Assembly (NCBI GenBank): GCA_002471375.1
Contig: DKPV01000031.1
Coordinates: forward strand, 1 to 26,144
Source: Flavobacteriales bacterium UBA7325
GTDB taxonomy: Bacteria > Bacteroidota > Bacteroidia > Flavobacteriales_D > Crocinitomicaceae
Direction of reading: 5' to 3'
Length of the DNA: 26,144 nt
Numbering within the stretch: position 1 is the stretch's first letter; each line of letters begins with the position of its first letter. The position numbers and the translations under genes were made by a program. The notes beneath the pieces were generated by a model. That model did not search any database, was not told where the DNA came from, and saw nothing but the letters and a program-made list of their open reading frames with translations. Shown here one piece after another: positions 9,057-16,774 of this stretch.

Positions 9057-10064
9057 ATGAAAGTCGCAGTTGTTGGAGCTACAGGAATGGTTGGAAACAT
9101 CATGATGAATGTTTTGAAAGAACGAAATTTTCCATTTTCAGAATTGATTATGGTCGCATCTGAGCGTTCAGTGGGAAAGAAGTTAAGCTTTGATGGAATA
9201 GACTATGACGTAGTTGGACTCCATACGGCTTTGGATATGAAGCCAGATTTGGCGTTATTCTCCGCTGGTGGTGATACTTCTTTGGAATGGGCACCACGGT
9301 TTGCGGAAGTGGGTACAATTGTAGTTGATAATTCTTCTGTTTGGAGAATGAATCCTGCCAATAAGCTCGTTGTTCCAGAAATAAATGGTAAAGCTTTGAC
9401 AGTTCATGATAAGGTCATTGCTAATCCTAATTGTAGTACTATTCAGTTGGTATTGGCTCTTAAACCCCTTCATGAAAAATACGGAGCTAAAAGGGTCGTG
9501 GTTTCTACCTATCAATCTATCACAGGAACAGGCGTAAAAGCAACGAGTCAATTAGAGAATGAGCGCAATCGTACGGAAGGTGAAATGGCGTATCCATATC
9601 CGATTGACAAAAACTGTCTTCCTCATTGCGACGACTTCACTGATAATGGATATACGAAAGAAGAAATGAAGTTAACTCGAGAAACAAAAAAAATTCTCGA
9701 TGAGGCGATTAATGTAACCGCAACAGCCGTTCGTGTTCCAGTTGTTGGGGGTCATTCAGAATCGGTTAATGTGGAGTTTGAAAATGACTTCGATCTAACT
9801 GAAGTAAGACAATTGTTGCATAATCAGGAAGGAATTACACTCAAAGATGACCCTACTACAAACACGTACCCAATGCCAATGTATGCAGAAGGAAAAGACG
9901 ATGTTTTTGTCGGGCGAATTCGTCGTGATGAATCCCAAGCGAACACTTTAAACATGTGGGTTGTTTCAGATAACCTTAGAAAAGGTGCGGCAACGAATGC
10001 TGTGCAAATTGCTGAGTTACTTGTTGAGAAGAACATCTTGAAAACGGCGGGAATAAACGGATAG
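9057..10064 (+). CDS. asd: Aspartate-semialdehyde dehydrogenase
   Basis: This cytoplasmic enzyme reduces beta-aspartyl phosphate to aspartate semialdehyde with NADPH, the branch point to lysine/diaminopimelate, threonine and methionine. The protein is 335 residues, the usual length. It shows the nucleotide-binding start VAVVGATGMVG (3-13), the catalytic cysteine C126 in NPNCSTIQ, Q153 in STYQSITGTG, substrate Arg R226 (AVRVPVV) and the catalytic base H233 in GGHSESVNVE. The ATG at 9057 follows an A/G-rich AGAGGAAGAG, an unusually good ribosome-binding site for this phylum. It stands alone, divergent from the lamin-tail gene, with no other amino-acid biosynthesis gene nearby. No clear terminator was seen before the next gene 146 nt downstream. 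Confidence 0.97.
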   Translation: MKVAVVGATGMVGNIMMNVLKERNFPFSELIMVASERSVGKKLSFDGIDYDVVGLHTALDMKPDLALFSAGGDTSLEWAPRFAEVGTIVVDNSSVWRMNPANKLVVPEINGKALTVHDKVIANPNCSTIQLVLALKPLHEKYGAKRVVVSTYQSITGTGVKATSQLENERNRTEGEMAYPYPIDKNCLPHCDDFTDNGYTKEEMKLTRETKKILDEAINVTATAVRVPVVGGHSESVNVEFENDFDLTEVRQLLHNQEGITLKDDPTTNTYPMPMYAEGKDDVFVGRIRRDESQANTLNMWVVSDNLRKGAATNAVQIAELLVEKNILKTAGING

Positions 10065-10210
10065 TCTGGTCGTTTATACTGATCGCTTTCCTGGAATTTT
10101 TATTTTTTCTATAGAGATAGTTTAAGTAATTCTTTCGGAATAGTAGCCAGCAAAAATAAAATTAGTTTCGAATACCAAAATAGTTTAGTTTCGCATTAAA
10201 AGAAATAGAC

Positions 10211-11818
10211 ATGATTTACCGATATTCATTCGTTGCCTTTTTAGGTGCAATTTCCTTGTTTTTAATTTCAGCAGGATTTTCCACGAACCATACTGAATTG
10301 GAGGCTTACGTTCCGTCACCACCCTTTTCAGGCGGAGCTGGAACCGGAGGGTTGGGAGATCGAACAGGTGGTCCACTTTCTTCCGCTACATGTTCTCAAT
10401 GTCACAGCGGTGGGACTTTCAATGTTTCCGTTTCATTGGATGTCTTTGATCCAGTGAGTGGAATGTCTGTAACGAGTTATGTTCCGGGAAACATTTACCA
10501 AATTACTTTCTCGGTTAGTGGAAATGCGAGTGCTTATGGTTTCCAAGGGACCGCATTGACGAGTGTTAATGGGGCTGGTGGATCATTTAGCTCGCCTAGC
10601 GGTGCGCAATTGGTTACGATTTCAGGAAGACCTTACATCGAGCATGTGGGTGGACCTTCTGCAAGTGGTGTTTTCCAAACGGATTGGACGGCGCCAGTAG
10701 CTGGGTCGGGAACAATTATGTTTTATGGTATAGGTCTAGCAGTAAATCAAAATGGAGGCACCAGCGGAGATAATGTGTCGGCAACATTTGCTGGGGGATT
10801 ATCAGAAGTAGTACCGACTACGATTAACTATCCAGGAAACCCTTTCTGCGCGAATGAAGTAAACCCAATTGCTAGTCAAACAGGAGAGCCCGGAGGTACT
10901 TTCTCCGCACCTGCAGGATTAGTCTTGTCGGATACCCTAACAGGCGAAATTGACTTACAGGCCTCGGTGCCTGGCATGTATACTATTGATTATACATACT
11001 CTTCGGGAACGACATCCTTTAATGTGACAATTCTTCCAACATATTCCTCGTCAACAACTGCAACGATTTGTGATAATGAAACATTGAGCTTTGGATCACA
11101 AACGCTGAATGCATCTAATGTTGGTTTGAATACTGAGGTGTTCCAAGCTGTGAATGGGTGTGATTCCACAGTTGATTTGACACTTACTGTTCTTCCAACC
11201 TTTGTAGAAAATAATGCGGCGACAATTTGTGAAGGAGACACGTATGATTTCAATGGAACCATTTTAACAGAAGCAAATGCTGGGTTGAACACTACAGTTT
11301 TTCAGTCAACAAGTGGGTGTGATTCCACTGTTAACTTGACGCTTTCTATTGAAACGATTGACAGTACTGTATCTCTTTCAGGTACGACTTTAACAACCGT
11401 TCAGATAGGAGCAACTTACCAATGGGTTGATTGTGATAATGCAAACGCTCCAATACCTGGAGAAACGAATTCAACATATACTCCTACAACAACAGGAAAC
11501 TATGCTGTTGAAATTACGATCAATAACTGCACAGAGACATCGGCTTGTACTTTGGTAAATGTGGCATCAGTGAATGAGTTAAATATTGATAGAGGTGTGG
11601 TATTCCCAAACCCCGTGAGAGATGTCTTTGAAATCAAAAATATTGAGCAATTTGGATCTATTGAATCGATTTTATTGATGGATGCGAACGGTCGTGTCGT
11701 TCAAACCATTTCCGTTGATGCTATGTCGGTAAACATTAGCCATTTGGAGGCTGGCGTGTACTTCTTGAAAATCAGCACAGAGTTGGGCGAATCACTCATC
11801 ACCCTAGTGAAAAAATAG
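10211..11818 (+). CDS. T9SS-exported 'choice-of-anchor V' protein with a CxxCH motif
   Basis: This 535-residue protein has a signal peptide or anchor (about 1-23) followed by a Gly-rich stretch and C61-S-Q-C64-H65, a c-type haem-binding motif. In the choice-of-anchor V family the N-terminus typically has this T-G-x-P...C-x-x-C-H pattern ahead of a reelin-like beta-sandwich (here about 66-210). Next come a short domain (about 215-276), two 53-residue repeats (277-329 and 330-382) each with an x-T-I-C start and GCDSTV end, and an Ig-like segment (about 385-452). The C-terminal T9SS type-A sorting domain (about 464-535) has VVFPNPVRD, MDANGRVVQT, LEAGVYFLKI and a final VKK. The protein is therefore probably carried across the outer membrane and attached to the surface. 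Whether it really carries haem is inference. The function is unknown. Confidence 0.88.
   Translation: MIYRYSFVAFLGAISLFLISAGFSTNHTELEAYVPSPPFSGGAGTGGLGDRTGGPLSSATCSQCHSGGTFNVSVSLDVFDPVSGMSVTSYVPGNIYQITFSVSGNASAYGFQGTALTSVNGAGGSFSSPSGAQLVTISGRPYIEHVGGPSASGVFQTDWTAPVAGSGTIMFYGIGLAVNQNGGTSGDNVSATFAGGLSEVVPTTINYPGNPFCANEVNPIASQTGEPGGTFSAPAGLVLSDTLTGEIDLQASVPGMYTIDYTYSSGTTSFNVTILPTYSSSTTATICDNETLSFGSQTLNASNVGLNTEVFQAVNGCDSTVDLTLTVLPTFVENNAATICEGDTYDFNGTILTEANAGLNTTVFQSTSGCDSTVNLTLSIETIDSTVSLSGTTLTTVQIGATYQWVDCDNANAPIPGETNSTYTPTTTGNYAVEITINNCTETSACTLVNVASVNELNIDRGVVFPNPVRDVFEIKNIEQFGSIESILLMDANGRVVQTISVDAMSVNISHLEAGVYFLKISTELGESLITLVKK
11039..11356 (+). repeat. Two tandem 159-nt repeats inside the T9SS-exported protein gene
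   Basis: Units 11039-11197 and 11198-11356 encode two 53-residue copies in exact codon register. The bases TGGGTGTGATTCCAC recur at 11155 and 11314, a distance of 159. Both copies keep TIC, GLNT-VFQ and GCDSTV-LTL. The DNA has diverged elsewhere, so this is an old protein-domain duplication and not a recent slippage. Confidence 0.85.
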
Positions 11819-11858
11819 GACCAGAAGTTGTGTCCATGTCTACTTTTTAAAAAGCAAA

Positions 11859-11897
11859 GCCCTCCTAGACTCCTATTTGATCAGAGCTTTGGAGGGC
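11859..11897. terminator. Hairpin between convergent genes (terminator)
   Basis: GCCCTCC (11859-11865) pairs with GGAGGGC (11891-11897) across a 25-nt loop. Read on the minus strand, the stem is followed by T-rich sequence (TTTGCTTTTT), so it best serves the lipoprotein gene. On the plus strand the following sequence is less T-rich, but the stem may still stop the T9SS-exported protein gene. Confidence 0.7.
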
Positions 11898-11919
11898 CTT
11901 AACTTTGTAACTTACTGGT

Positions 11920-12603
11920 TTATTGTAATATGTTTATTGTAACTTTTCTTCCTTTGTATGTAGACTTTATTCTTCCACCTGCAAGGTTCGATTGCGACAA
12001 TGATTGTGAAAACTCACGCTCAATTTGAATTGTTGCCGTTCCTGCAACAAGATCTTGAAGTTTGTACTGATCAAGAATGATATAGTTAGCACCTACCTGA
12101 TTTGCTATAAATGTTTTAGATCCAGACTGACTTCCGCTTATCGTTACTCGAACTGTTTCGCCAGAAGCGATTGGTCCACCAACCCACGGAAGAAAGAAGT
12201 TTCCACCTGTACTGATGCTATTTAAGCCCACAGGGATATCAATCCCACTCATATTCTGACCACTGTTGGAAAATTCTTTTCCATCAATATCATAATAAAT
12301 GATTGATCGGCTCAATGCATTTCCAGGACGATTAAAGTCGTATTGCCCCATGAGTTTCCTGTATGACATTGTTTCTCCGTCAAAACCGACGCGTGACGGG
12401 TACGTCAATTCGATTTTTTGTCCAGAGTTGTGGTCAACTCTAAATGTTGCTTTTACTGAAGTTCGATTCGAGTGTTGATCGTATTCAACTTCATAGTTAG
12501 AATAGATTCTATTCTGATCAATGTTAATCGAATTCTCTTTCTTACAAGCTGTAAAGAAAAGAACAGATACCATTGCGATTCCGAGTGTAGTAATTCTTTT
12601 CAT
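11920..12603 (-). CDS. Small lipoprotein of unknown function
   Basis: This 227-residue protein starts MKRITTLGIAMVSVLFFTAC, a type II signal peptide whose lipobox (F-T-A-C) puts the lipidated cysteine at position 20. The Lys-Lys-Glu after it gives no clear retention signal. The mature part is rich in beta strands, Ser, Thr and Gly, with no Cys and no catalytic motif that I can recognise, and looks like a single beta-sandwich. It ends facing the T9SS-exported protein gene across a shared terminator. Upstream, 259 nt separate it from the SUFU gene's end, so it is probably a single-gene unit. Confidence 0.78.
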   Translation of the reverse strand: MKRITTLGIAMVSVLFFTACKKENSINIDQNRIYSNYEVEYDQHSNRTSVKATFRVDHNSGQKIELTYPSRVGFDGETMSYRKLMGQYDFNRPGNALSRSIIYYDIDGKEFSNSGQNMSGIDIPVGLNSISTGGNFFLPWVGGPIASGETVRVTISGSQSGSKTFIANQVGANYIILDQYKLQDLVAGTATIQIEREFSQSLSQSNLAGGRIKSTYKGRKVTINILQ

Positions 12604-12862
12604 AATAATTCATTTAAAGGTTTTAGTAAGGTGATCCAAATAGCGTGCCATTACTATAGTGAATTAGTAGGAAATACGCTAAACCCTAATAAAAACAACG
12701 GTTTTAAGAAGAGACTTTTCTCGATTCTAGAAGAGGAATACGGAATTTGAGAAATGCTAATCTAGCTTGACACCTAATTTTTAGGACATCATTTGTAAAA
12801 TCAAGGTCTTCTGACGCAGATAAAACCGGTGATTGATCTATAGCTTTTTCAAAGCTCAGTGG
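12604..12862. other. 259-nt intergenic region
   Basis: No convincing gene is visible. The plus-strand frame that crosses it mostly lies antisense to the lipoprotein gene and has no codon or protein character. It should contain the lipoprotein promoter, though no clean TTTG/TAnnTTTG pair was found, and the 3' end of the SUFU transcript. A weak hairpin, AGCTTT-TTC-AAAGCT, lies at 12842-12856 with no T-run on the minus strand. Confidence 0.45.
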
Positions 12863-13471
12863 TTAACGACGTAAACGCCATTTACTCTTCAGGCTGGTTA
12901 TTCTGAAGTCATCAAGTTGCTCGGTAATTCCTTTATTCAATAGTTTTTGAACGAACTTAAATGTCCCACGTCCTTGCTTATAATCCATTTCATCCTCAAA
13001 AATCGGAATAATGGCAAGAAAAAAAATGCGTTTACCATTTGAAATTATCGGCTCCATTTCATTTTCTAAATGCATAGGGTTGGACAGAAAGAAATGGTTT
13101 TGTTTCATTGATTCTGAAAGAGATTGCATCTCCGTACCGCAAGGCATAGTGTGCCCATGACCGAACCATGTTTCATTCTTGATTACATATTTTGCCAACC
13201 GCTGAATCCATTCAAACACCCAATTCATTCTAGGATTTGTTCGATCCTCCCATTCCCAGTAGCTAGGCAAACAGAAATACAACTCGTTGTACTCTCGGCC
13301 TTCTTCCTTTTCATGAACAGGCATTCGATAGTCACTTAAGCCATTTGTAACGAGGACCGTCACGGGGCTTTTTAATTCAAGGTCAATAACTAATAGAGGA
13401 ATTTCTCCATCCTTGACCGGGACATCGAGTACTCGACCTTCCCCAAAGCGTTTTATTAACTCTTCTTTCAC
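12863..13471 (-). CDS. Suppressor-of-fused (SUFU) domain protein
   Basis: This 202-residue cytoplasmic protein is one SUFU domain from end to end. The recognisable family motifs are TNGLSDYRMPV (42-52), ELYFCLPSYWEW (63-74), WIQRLAKY (88-95) and TWFGHGHTMP (101-110). In bacteria SUFU-domain proteins are often immunity proteins of polymorphic toxins, but many, like this one, stand with no visible toxin. The start is GTG at 13471. An in-frame TAA lies two codons upstream and there is no Met before residue 50, so GTG is the only sensible start. It is the last gene of a tight minus-strand cluster, 20 nt after the DUF6495-like gene. The molecular function is unknown. Confidence 0.85.
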   Translation of the reverse strand: MKEELIKRFGEGRVLDVPVKDGEIPLLVIDLELKSPVTVLVTNGLSDYRMPVHEKEEGREYNELYFCLPSYWEWEDRTNPRMNWVFEWIQRLAKYVIKNETWFGHGHTMPCGTEMQSLSESMKQNHFFLSNPMHLENEMEPIISNGKRIFFLAIIPIFEDEMDYKQGRGTFKFVQKLLNKGITEQLDDFRITSLKSKWRLRR

Positions 13472-13491
13472 GGCTTAAAGATACAATAGAA

Positions 13492-13962
13492 TTAATCGCT
13501 AAGAACCTTATCTAATAAAATCCAAAAGGCTTCACTTGAATTGACGCACCCTTGTGCAAGCATGTCGTGTATTTCTTCTTCTCGGATTTTAACATACTTC
13601 TTTTCTGATCGAAAGGTTGAGAGAACGTCTGAATGATTGACTAATGCCTCATGGATCGATTCAGGTGAGGATAAATCTAGGTTTTCGTTCGAAGAGTTTA
13701 ATGAGATCATGTCGATATTGTCATCATTTAACTTGAAAACCATACAAGAAGAAACAGAACGATGTTCAATAAAGCGAACTTTTTCATATACCTTTTGAAG
13801 GACGGTATCTGAGAAAAGTTCTACGATTTGAATTGCGCGATCTTGATCAGAATCATTCATTTCGATCCACTCCTCATTACTGACACCATTCGCAATTAGA
13901 AAGTATTTAAAATCTTCGTCGAAAATTTCTAATTCTTCTTTGTTCAATATTCTATACTTCAT
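13492..13962 (-). CDS. DUF6495-like small cytoplasmic protein
   Basis: This 156-residue acidic protein has no signal peptide or membrane span. Its start, MKYRILNKEELEIFDEDFKY, then FLIANGVSNEEW and VELFSDTVLQKVYEKVRFIE, follows the pattern I recall for DUF6495, a family of about 150 residues common in Flavobacteriales (recognition from memory). It ends with a helical segment. It sits between the YD-like repeat protein gene (14 nt upstream) and the SUFU gene (20 nt downstream), so all three are likely on one transcript. The function is unknown. Confidence 0.7.
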   Translation of the reverse strand: MKYRILNKEELEIFDEDFKYFLIANGVSNEEWIEMNDSDQDRAIQIVELFSDTVLQKVYEKVRFIEHRSVSSCMVFKLNDDNIDMISLNSSNENLDLSSPESIHEALVNHSDVLSTFRSEKKYVKIREEEIHDMLAQGCVNSSEAFWILLDKVLSD

Positions 13963-13976
13963 CCGGGCAAAGGTAC

Positions 13977-15005
13977 TTATTCCTTCGCGTAACTGTATGA
14001 GCGATAGTAGCTCATTTTTTCTTTATAATAAGAGTGGCTTGTTGCCAGCGTGCCGTCCTCATTATACGAGTTGATTAGTTTACTTTGGTGCTTTTGCTTC
14101 TTACCATAAATTGCAATTTGCTCCACGATTTGATTGTTTTTGTTGTACTTCAGCTTAATGGTTGACTTAATGTTTCCATTTTTTTCATAGTTAACGATGG
14201 TTCTTTCAAGAAGATTATGCTCACTCTTCCAAACAATTAATCCACCTTCTCGCGTGCAGATAGAAGCATAATTTATGGAGTCATTGGTGAAAGAATACGA
14301 ATAGAGAAGGGGTTTACCATTTTCAATTTTCCGGATGTAATTGATATAGGATCCATCGTTACTCTCTTCAACATACTTGCAAAGAAGCGCGAGTTTTCTC
14401 TCATTCACTAGTTTTCCTTCAGGCTCACACGTATAATCCCATTTCTTAAGAAGACGATCGTTTTTGAAGAATTTTTGAAACCGAAGTTTAGCGTCTGAAT
14501 AATCATAGTACATGGCATAACTGTGTTTCAATTTTGGTCCAGTTTGCAAGAGACTAAACGAGATGAGTTCTTCTGGGTTATATTGTGCTATAATTCTGGA
14601 TTTCAGCTTCTCATCTTTGTAGTATTCTTTTTGTACCACCCGCCCGTCATCGTATTGATAGCGGGTCAATGCAGGATTTTTTCCAGTAACCAGGATGGTT
14701 CCCAGTAATGAATCGTCTACGTAACTGTACTGATAGTTATTTGCTTCTGTAATCGTCTCTATAAGTTTATCGCCCTCGAGCTTCTTCAATCTTTTACGTG
14801 TTTTTTCTTTGTTTTTTCCTTGGTTGATCGTAACAGTTTTAATTCCTAAACTATCGCATCGGTGAAGATCCAGATCTACATAGGATGGTGCAATGTCTGT
14901 CTGAAAGAATTGAACCTTATTGAGAAGTAATCTCGCTTGGTCATCATTATAGGATTGAGAAATACTCGTGAATGGCAGAATTAATAGTGGAAGAAGGAAT
15001 TTCAT
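13977..15005 (-). CDS. Exported YD/MORN-like repeat protein
   Basis: I prefer the ATG at 15005, which gives a 342-residue protein with the signal peptide MKFLLPLLILPFTSIS; the in-frame start at 15029 adds eight polar residues in front of it. After an N-terminal region come irregular beta-hairpin repeats of the YD/RHS or YwqK-MORN kind: TRYQYDDGRVVQKEYYKDEKL, AQYNPEEL, NYEKNGNIKSTIKLKYNKNN and SYNEDGTLATSHSYYKEK. It has a basic patch at about 63-75 (KNKEKTRKRLKKLEG). It is exported to the periplasm or beyond, with no catalytic residues evident. It is divergent from dxr with a 76-nt gap, and heads a tight cluster with the DUF6495-like and SUFU genes. YD-like repeats often form surface or toxin shells, but no toxin domain is attached here. 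Confidence 0.72.
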   Translation of the reverse strand: MKFLLPLLILPFTSISQSYNDDQARLLLNKVQFFQTDIAPSYVDLDLHRCDSLGIKTVTINQGKNKEKTRKRLKKLEGDKLIETITEANNYQYSYVDDSLLGTILVTGKNPALTRYQYDDGRVVQKEYYKDEKLKSRIIAQYNPEELISFSLLQTGPKLKHSYAMYYDYSDAKLRFQKFFKNDRLLKKWDYTCEPEGKLVNERKLALLCKYVEESNDGSYINYIRKIENGKPLLYSYSFTNDSINYASICTREGGLIVWKSEHNLLERTIVNYEKNGNIKSTIKLKYNKNNQIVEQIAIYGKKQKHQSKLINSYNEDGTLATSHSYYKEKMSYYRSYSYAKE

Positions 15006-15069
15006 AAGTTCGAGTTTGTTTTTAGACATAAGATTAATCTCAAAAACAGTTACAAGCCACAGGAAAGAT

Positions 15070-15077
15070 TATTTTTG
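15070..15077 (+). promoter_or_regulatory. Possible -7 promoter element of dxr
   Basis: TATTTTTG matches TAnnTTTG exactly and ends 4 nt before the ATG at 15082. If used, transcription would start at or near the ATG, giving a leaderless message. Only a weak TTA is present in the -33 window, so confidence is low. An AGGAAAG lies at 15061-15067, too far upstream to be a normal ribosome-binding site. Confidence 0.3.
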
Positions 15078-15081
15078 TTTT

Positions 15082-16239
15082 ATGGAAGGAAAAAAGGGTA
15101 TTGCAATACTTGGATCTACCGGGTCAATTGGAACACAAGCACTTGAAGTTATAGGTGCTTATCCAGATAAATTTGACCTACAAGTCATCACTGCAAATAG
15201 AAATGCGGATTTACTTATATCGCAAGCCATAAAGCATAAACCAAACATAGTTGTGATTGCCGACGAAAGTCTTTACAAAAAGGTGAATGATGCCCTTTGG
15301 GAACATGACATTAATGTCTACGCAGGAGCTGACTCAGTTGCTCAAGTAACAGATACAAAGGAAGTCGACACAGTATTGACTGCGCTCGTGGGATATGCCG
15401 GACTGAAACCAACTTTAACAGCCATTAGAGCGGGAAAAAGCATTGCTTTAGCCAACAAAGAAACATTAGTTGTTGCAGGGGAGATTGTTACGCAAGAAGC
15501 ACGAGAAAAAGGTGTTAATCTTTATCCAGTAGATTCGGAACACGCCGCTATTTTTCAATGCCTTGTAGGTGAGTTCCATAATCCAATTGAGAAGATTTAC
15601 TTGACTGCATCTGGTGGGCCATTCCGAGGCTTTACGCACGAGCAGCTTTTAAAGGTAAAAAAAGAACAAGCCTTAAAGCACCCGAATTGGGATATGGGAG
15701 CAAAGATCACGATCGACTCGGCGACTATGATGAATAAGGGATTGGAAGTTATTGAAGCTAAATGGTTGTTTAGCCTCAAACCTGAGCAGATAGATGTGAT
15801 TGTGCATCCTCAATCGATCATACATTCCTTAGTTCAATTTGAAGATGGTTCTATGAAAGCACAAATGGGATTGCCGGATATGAAATTACCAATTCAATAT
15901 GCACTGACTTATCCTGATCGTTACAAGACAGATTTTGAACGATTCAATTTTATGGATTATCCAGAGCTGACTTTCGAACAACCAGACCGAGAGACGTTTA
16001 AAAACTTGAACTTGGCATACTCCGCAATGGAGATGGGTGGTAACGCAGCTTGCGCCCTTAATGCAGCGAATGAAGTTGGGGTTGCGGCCTTCTTGAAAGA
16101 TGAAGTATCTTTCTTAGATATTGCAAGAATTAACGAGGAGACGATGAACTCAATTACTAGCATTGCTAAGCCCACGTACGATGACTATGTTGCATCGGAT
16201 GCGGAGGCAAGAAGACTAGCTAAGGAACTAATAAAATAG
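15082..16239 (+). CDS. dxr: 1-deoxy-D-xylulose 5-phosphate reductoisomerase
   Basis: This cytoplasmic enzyme is the second step of the MEP isoprenoid pathway: it rearranges and reduces DXP to 2-C-methyl-D-erythritol 4-phosphate with NADPH and Mg2+ or Mn2+. The longer open frame begins at 14968, but the family's usual N-terminus is MEGKKGIAILGSTGSIGTQ, so I place the start at 15082. This gives 385 residues, the normal length. Visible are the NADPH loop GSTGSIG (11-17), K125 in ANKETLV, metal ligands D151 and E153 in PVDSEHAAIFQC and E222 in SATMMNKGLE, and substrate-binding SGGPFRG (177-183) and HPQSIIHS. It ends one base before the stop of the convergent broken gene at 16241. Confidence 0.96.
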   Translation: MEGKKGIAILGSTGSIGTQALEVIGAYPDKFDLQVITANRNADLLISQAIKHKPNIVVIADESLYKKVNDALWEHDINVYAGADSVAQVTDTKEVDTVLTALVGYAGLKPTLTAIRAGKSIALANKETLVVAGEIVTQEAREKGVNLYPVDSEHAAIFQCLVGEFHNPIEKIYLTASGGPFRGFTHEQLLKVKKEQALKHPNWDMGAKITIDSATMMNKGLEVIEAKWLFSLKPEQIDVIVHPQSIIHSLVQFEDGSMKAQMGLPDMKLPIQYALTYPDRYKTDFERFNFMDYPELTFEQPDRETFKNLNLAYSAMEMGGNAACALNAANEVGVAAFLKDEVSFLDIARINEETMNSITSIAKPTYDDYVASDAEARRLAKELIK

Positions 16240-16240
16240 G

Positions 16241-16723
16241 TTACTCTCCTTCGCTTCCGTTTATATCTTGCGTGAAAACGCTTAGTGCAATTGAAGTTTT
16301 TCTTCTCGTACCCTTCTCATAATTTGGCTGTAAATTAGACCAAATTTCAGACAACTCTGTGATCACTTGATGATCATTTCTTATAAGTTCACGGCCTTCA
16401 TTTAACCACTTCTTAACCAAAGACTTACCTGAGCATTTCTTGATAATTTGAATTTAGTCGAAAAACCTTCTACGAGAGAATTGTATTTTTCTTCATCGTT
16501 TTCCAGAGCCTTCACGTTATAAAGAAGGTTTGCATAAAGATTAATACCATAAGTTGATGAGAGTTCTCGTGCATCAATTTTATCAAGTGTTCCTTCAAGG
16601 GATTCAATTGATGCAACATCTGTCCTAATATATGGAGGATTCTTTGATAGATTGTCGAAGATCTCCTTAGGCAAACACCAAGTTAAAAGAAAGTGTAAGG
16701 CCCGAAAGGGCAAGAAACTTCAT
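16241..16723 (-). pseudogene. Small secreted protein gene broken by two compensating frameshifts
   Basis: An ATG at 16723 encodes a signal peptide, MKFLALSGLTLSFNLVFA, and then runs straight into TAA (16667-16669). Dropping one base there gives ...VFA-K-EIFDNLSKNPPYIRTD, a coherent acidic/helical sequence, for about 75 codons. Near 16443-16455 that frame turns to nonsense and soon stops, while the original frame resumes with KKCSGKSLVKKWLNEGRE and continues to a stop at 16241-16243. Adding one base there restores it. The repaired product is 160 residues, exactly 483 nt long. I do not recognise the family. It follows the C1B peptidase gene by 51 nt on the same strand and ends one base from dxr's stop. 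A real pseudogene or two base-level assembly errors are both possible. Confidence 0.72.
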
Positions 16724-16774
16724 AGGGCTTAATTTGTTATGAATAATATTAGGTGCTACTTGTGCTCGAGTCTA

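Noticed and set aside
9255..9551. 98-codon open frame antisense to asd
   Set aside because: It lies wholly inside a well-supported enzyme gene, has no protein-like motif, and is a shadow of codon bias.
10065..10210. Promoter for the T9SS-exported protein gene (TAGTTTCG at 10186)
   Set aside because: One mismatch to the -7 consensus and no TTG/TTTG at the right distance, so it is not strong enough to list.
10990..11292. 100-codon open frame antisense to the T9SS-exported protein gene
   Set aside because: It sits over the 53-residue repeats. The open frame reflects their repeated codon pattern.
12472..12750. 92-codon plus-strand frame crossing the lipoprotein start and the intergenic gap
   Set aside because: Half is antisense to the lipoprotein gene, and the rest has no recognisable domain, signal peptide or ribosome-binding site.
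14968..15081. Upstream extension of dxr (38 extra codons)
   Set aside because: The extension overlaps the divergent gene's start and signal peptide and is not part of the family. The usual N-terminus begins at 15082.
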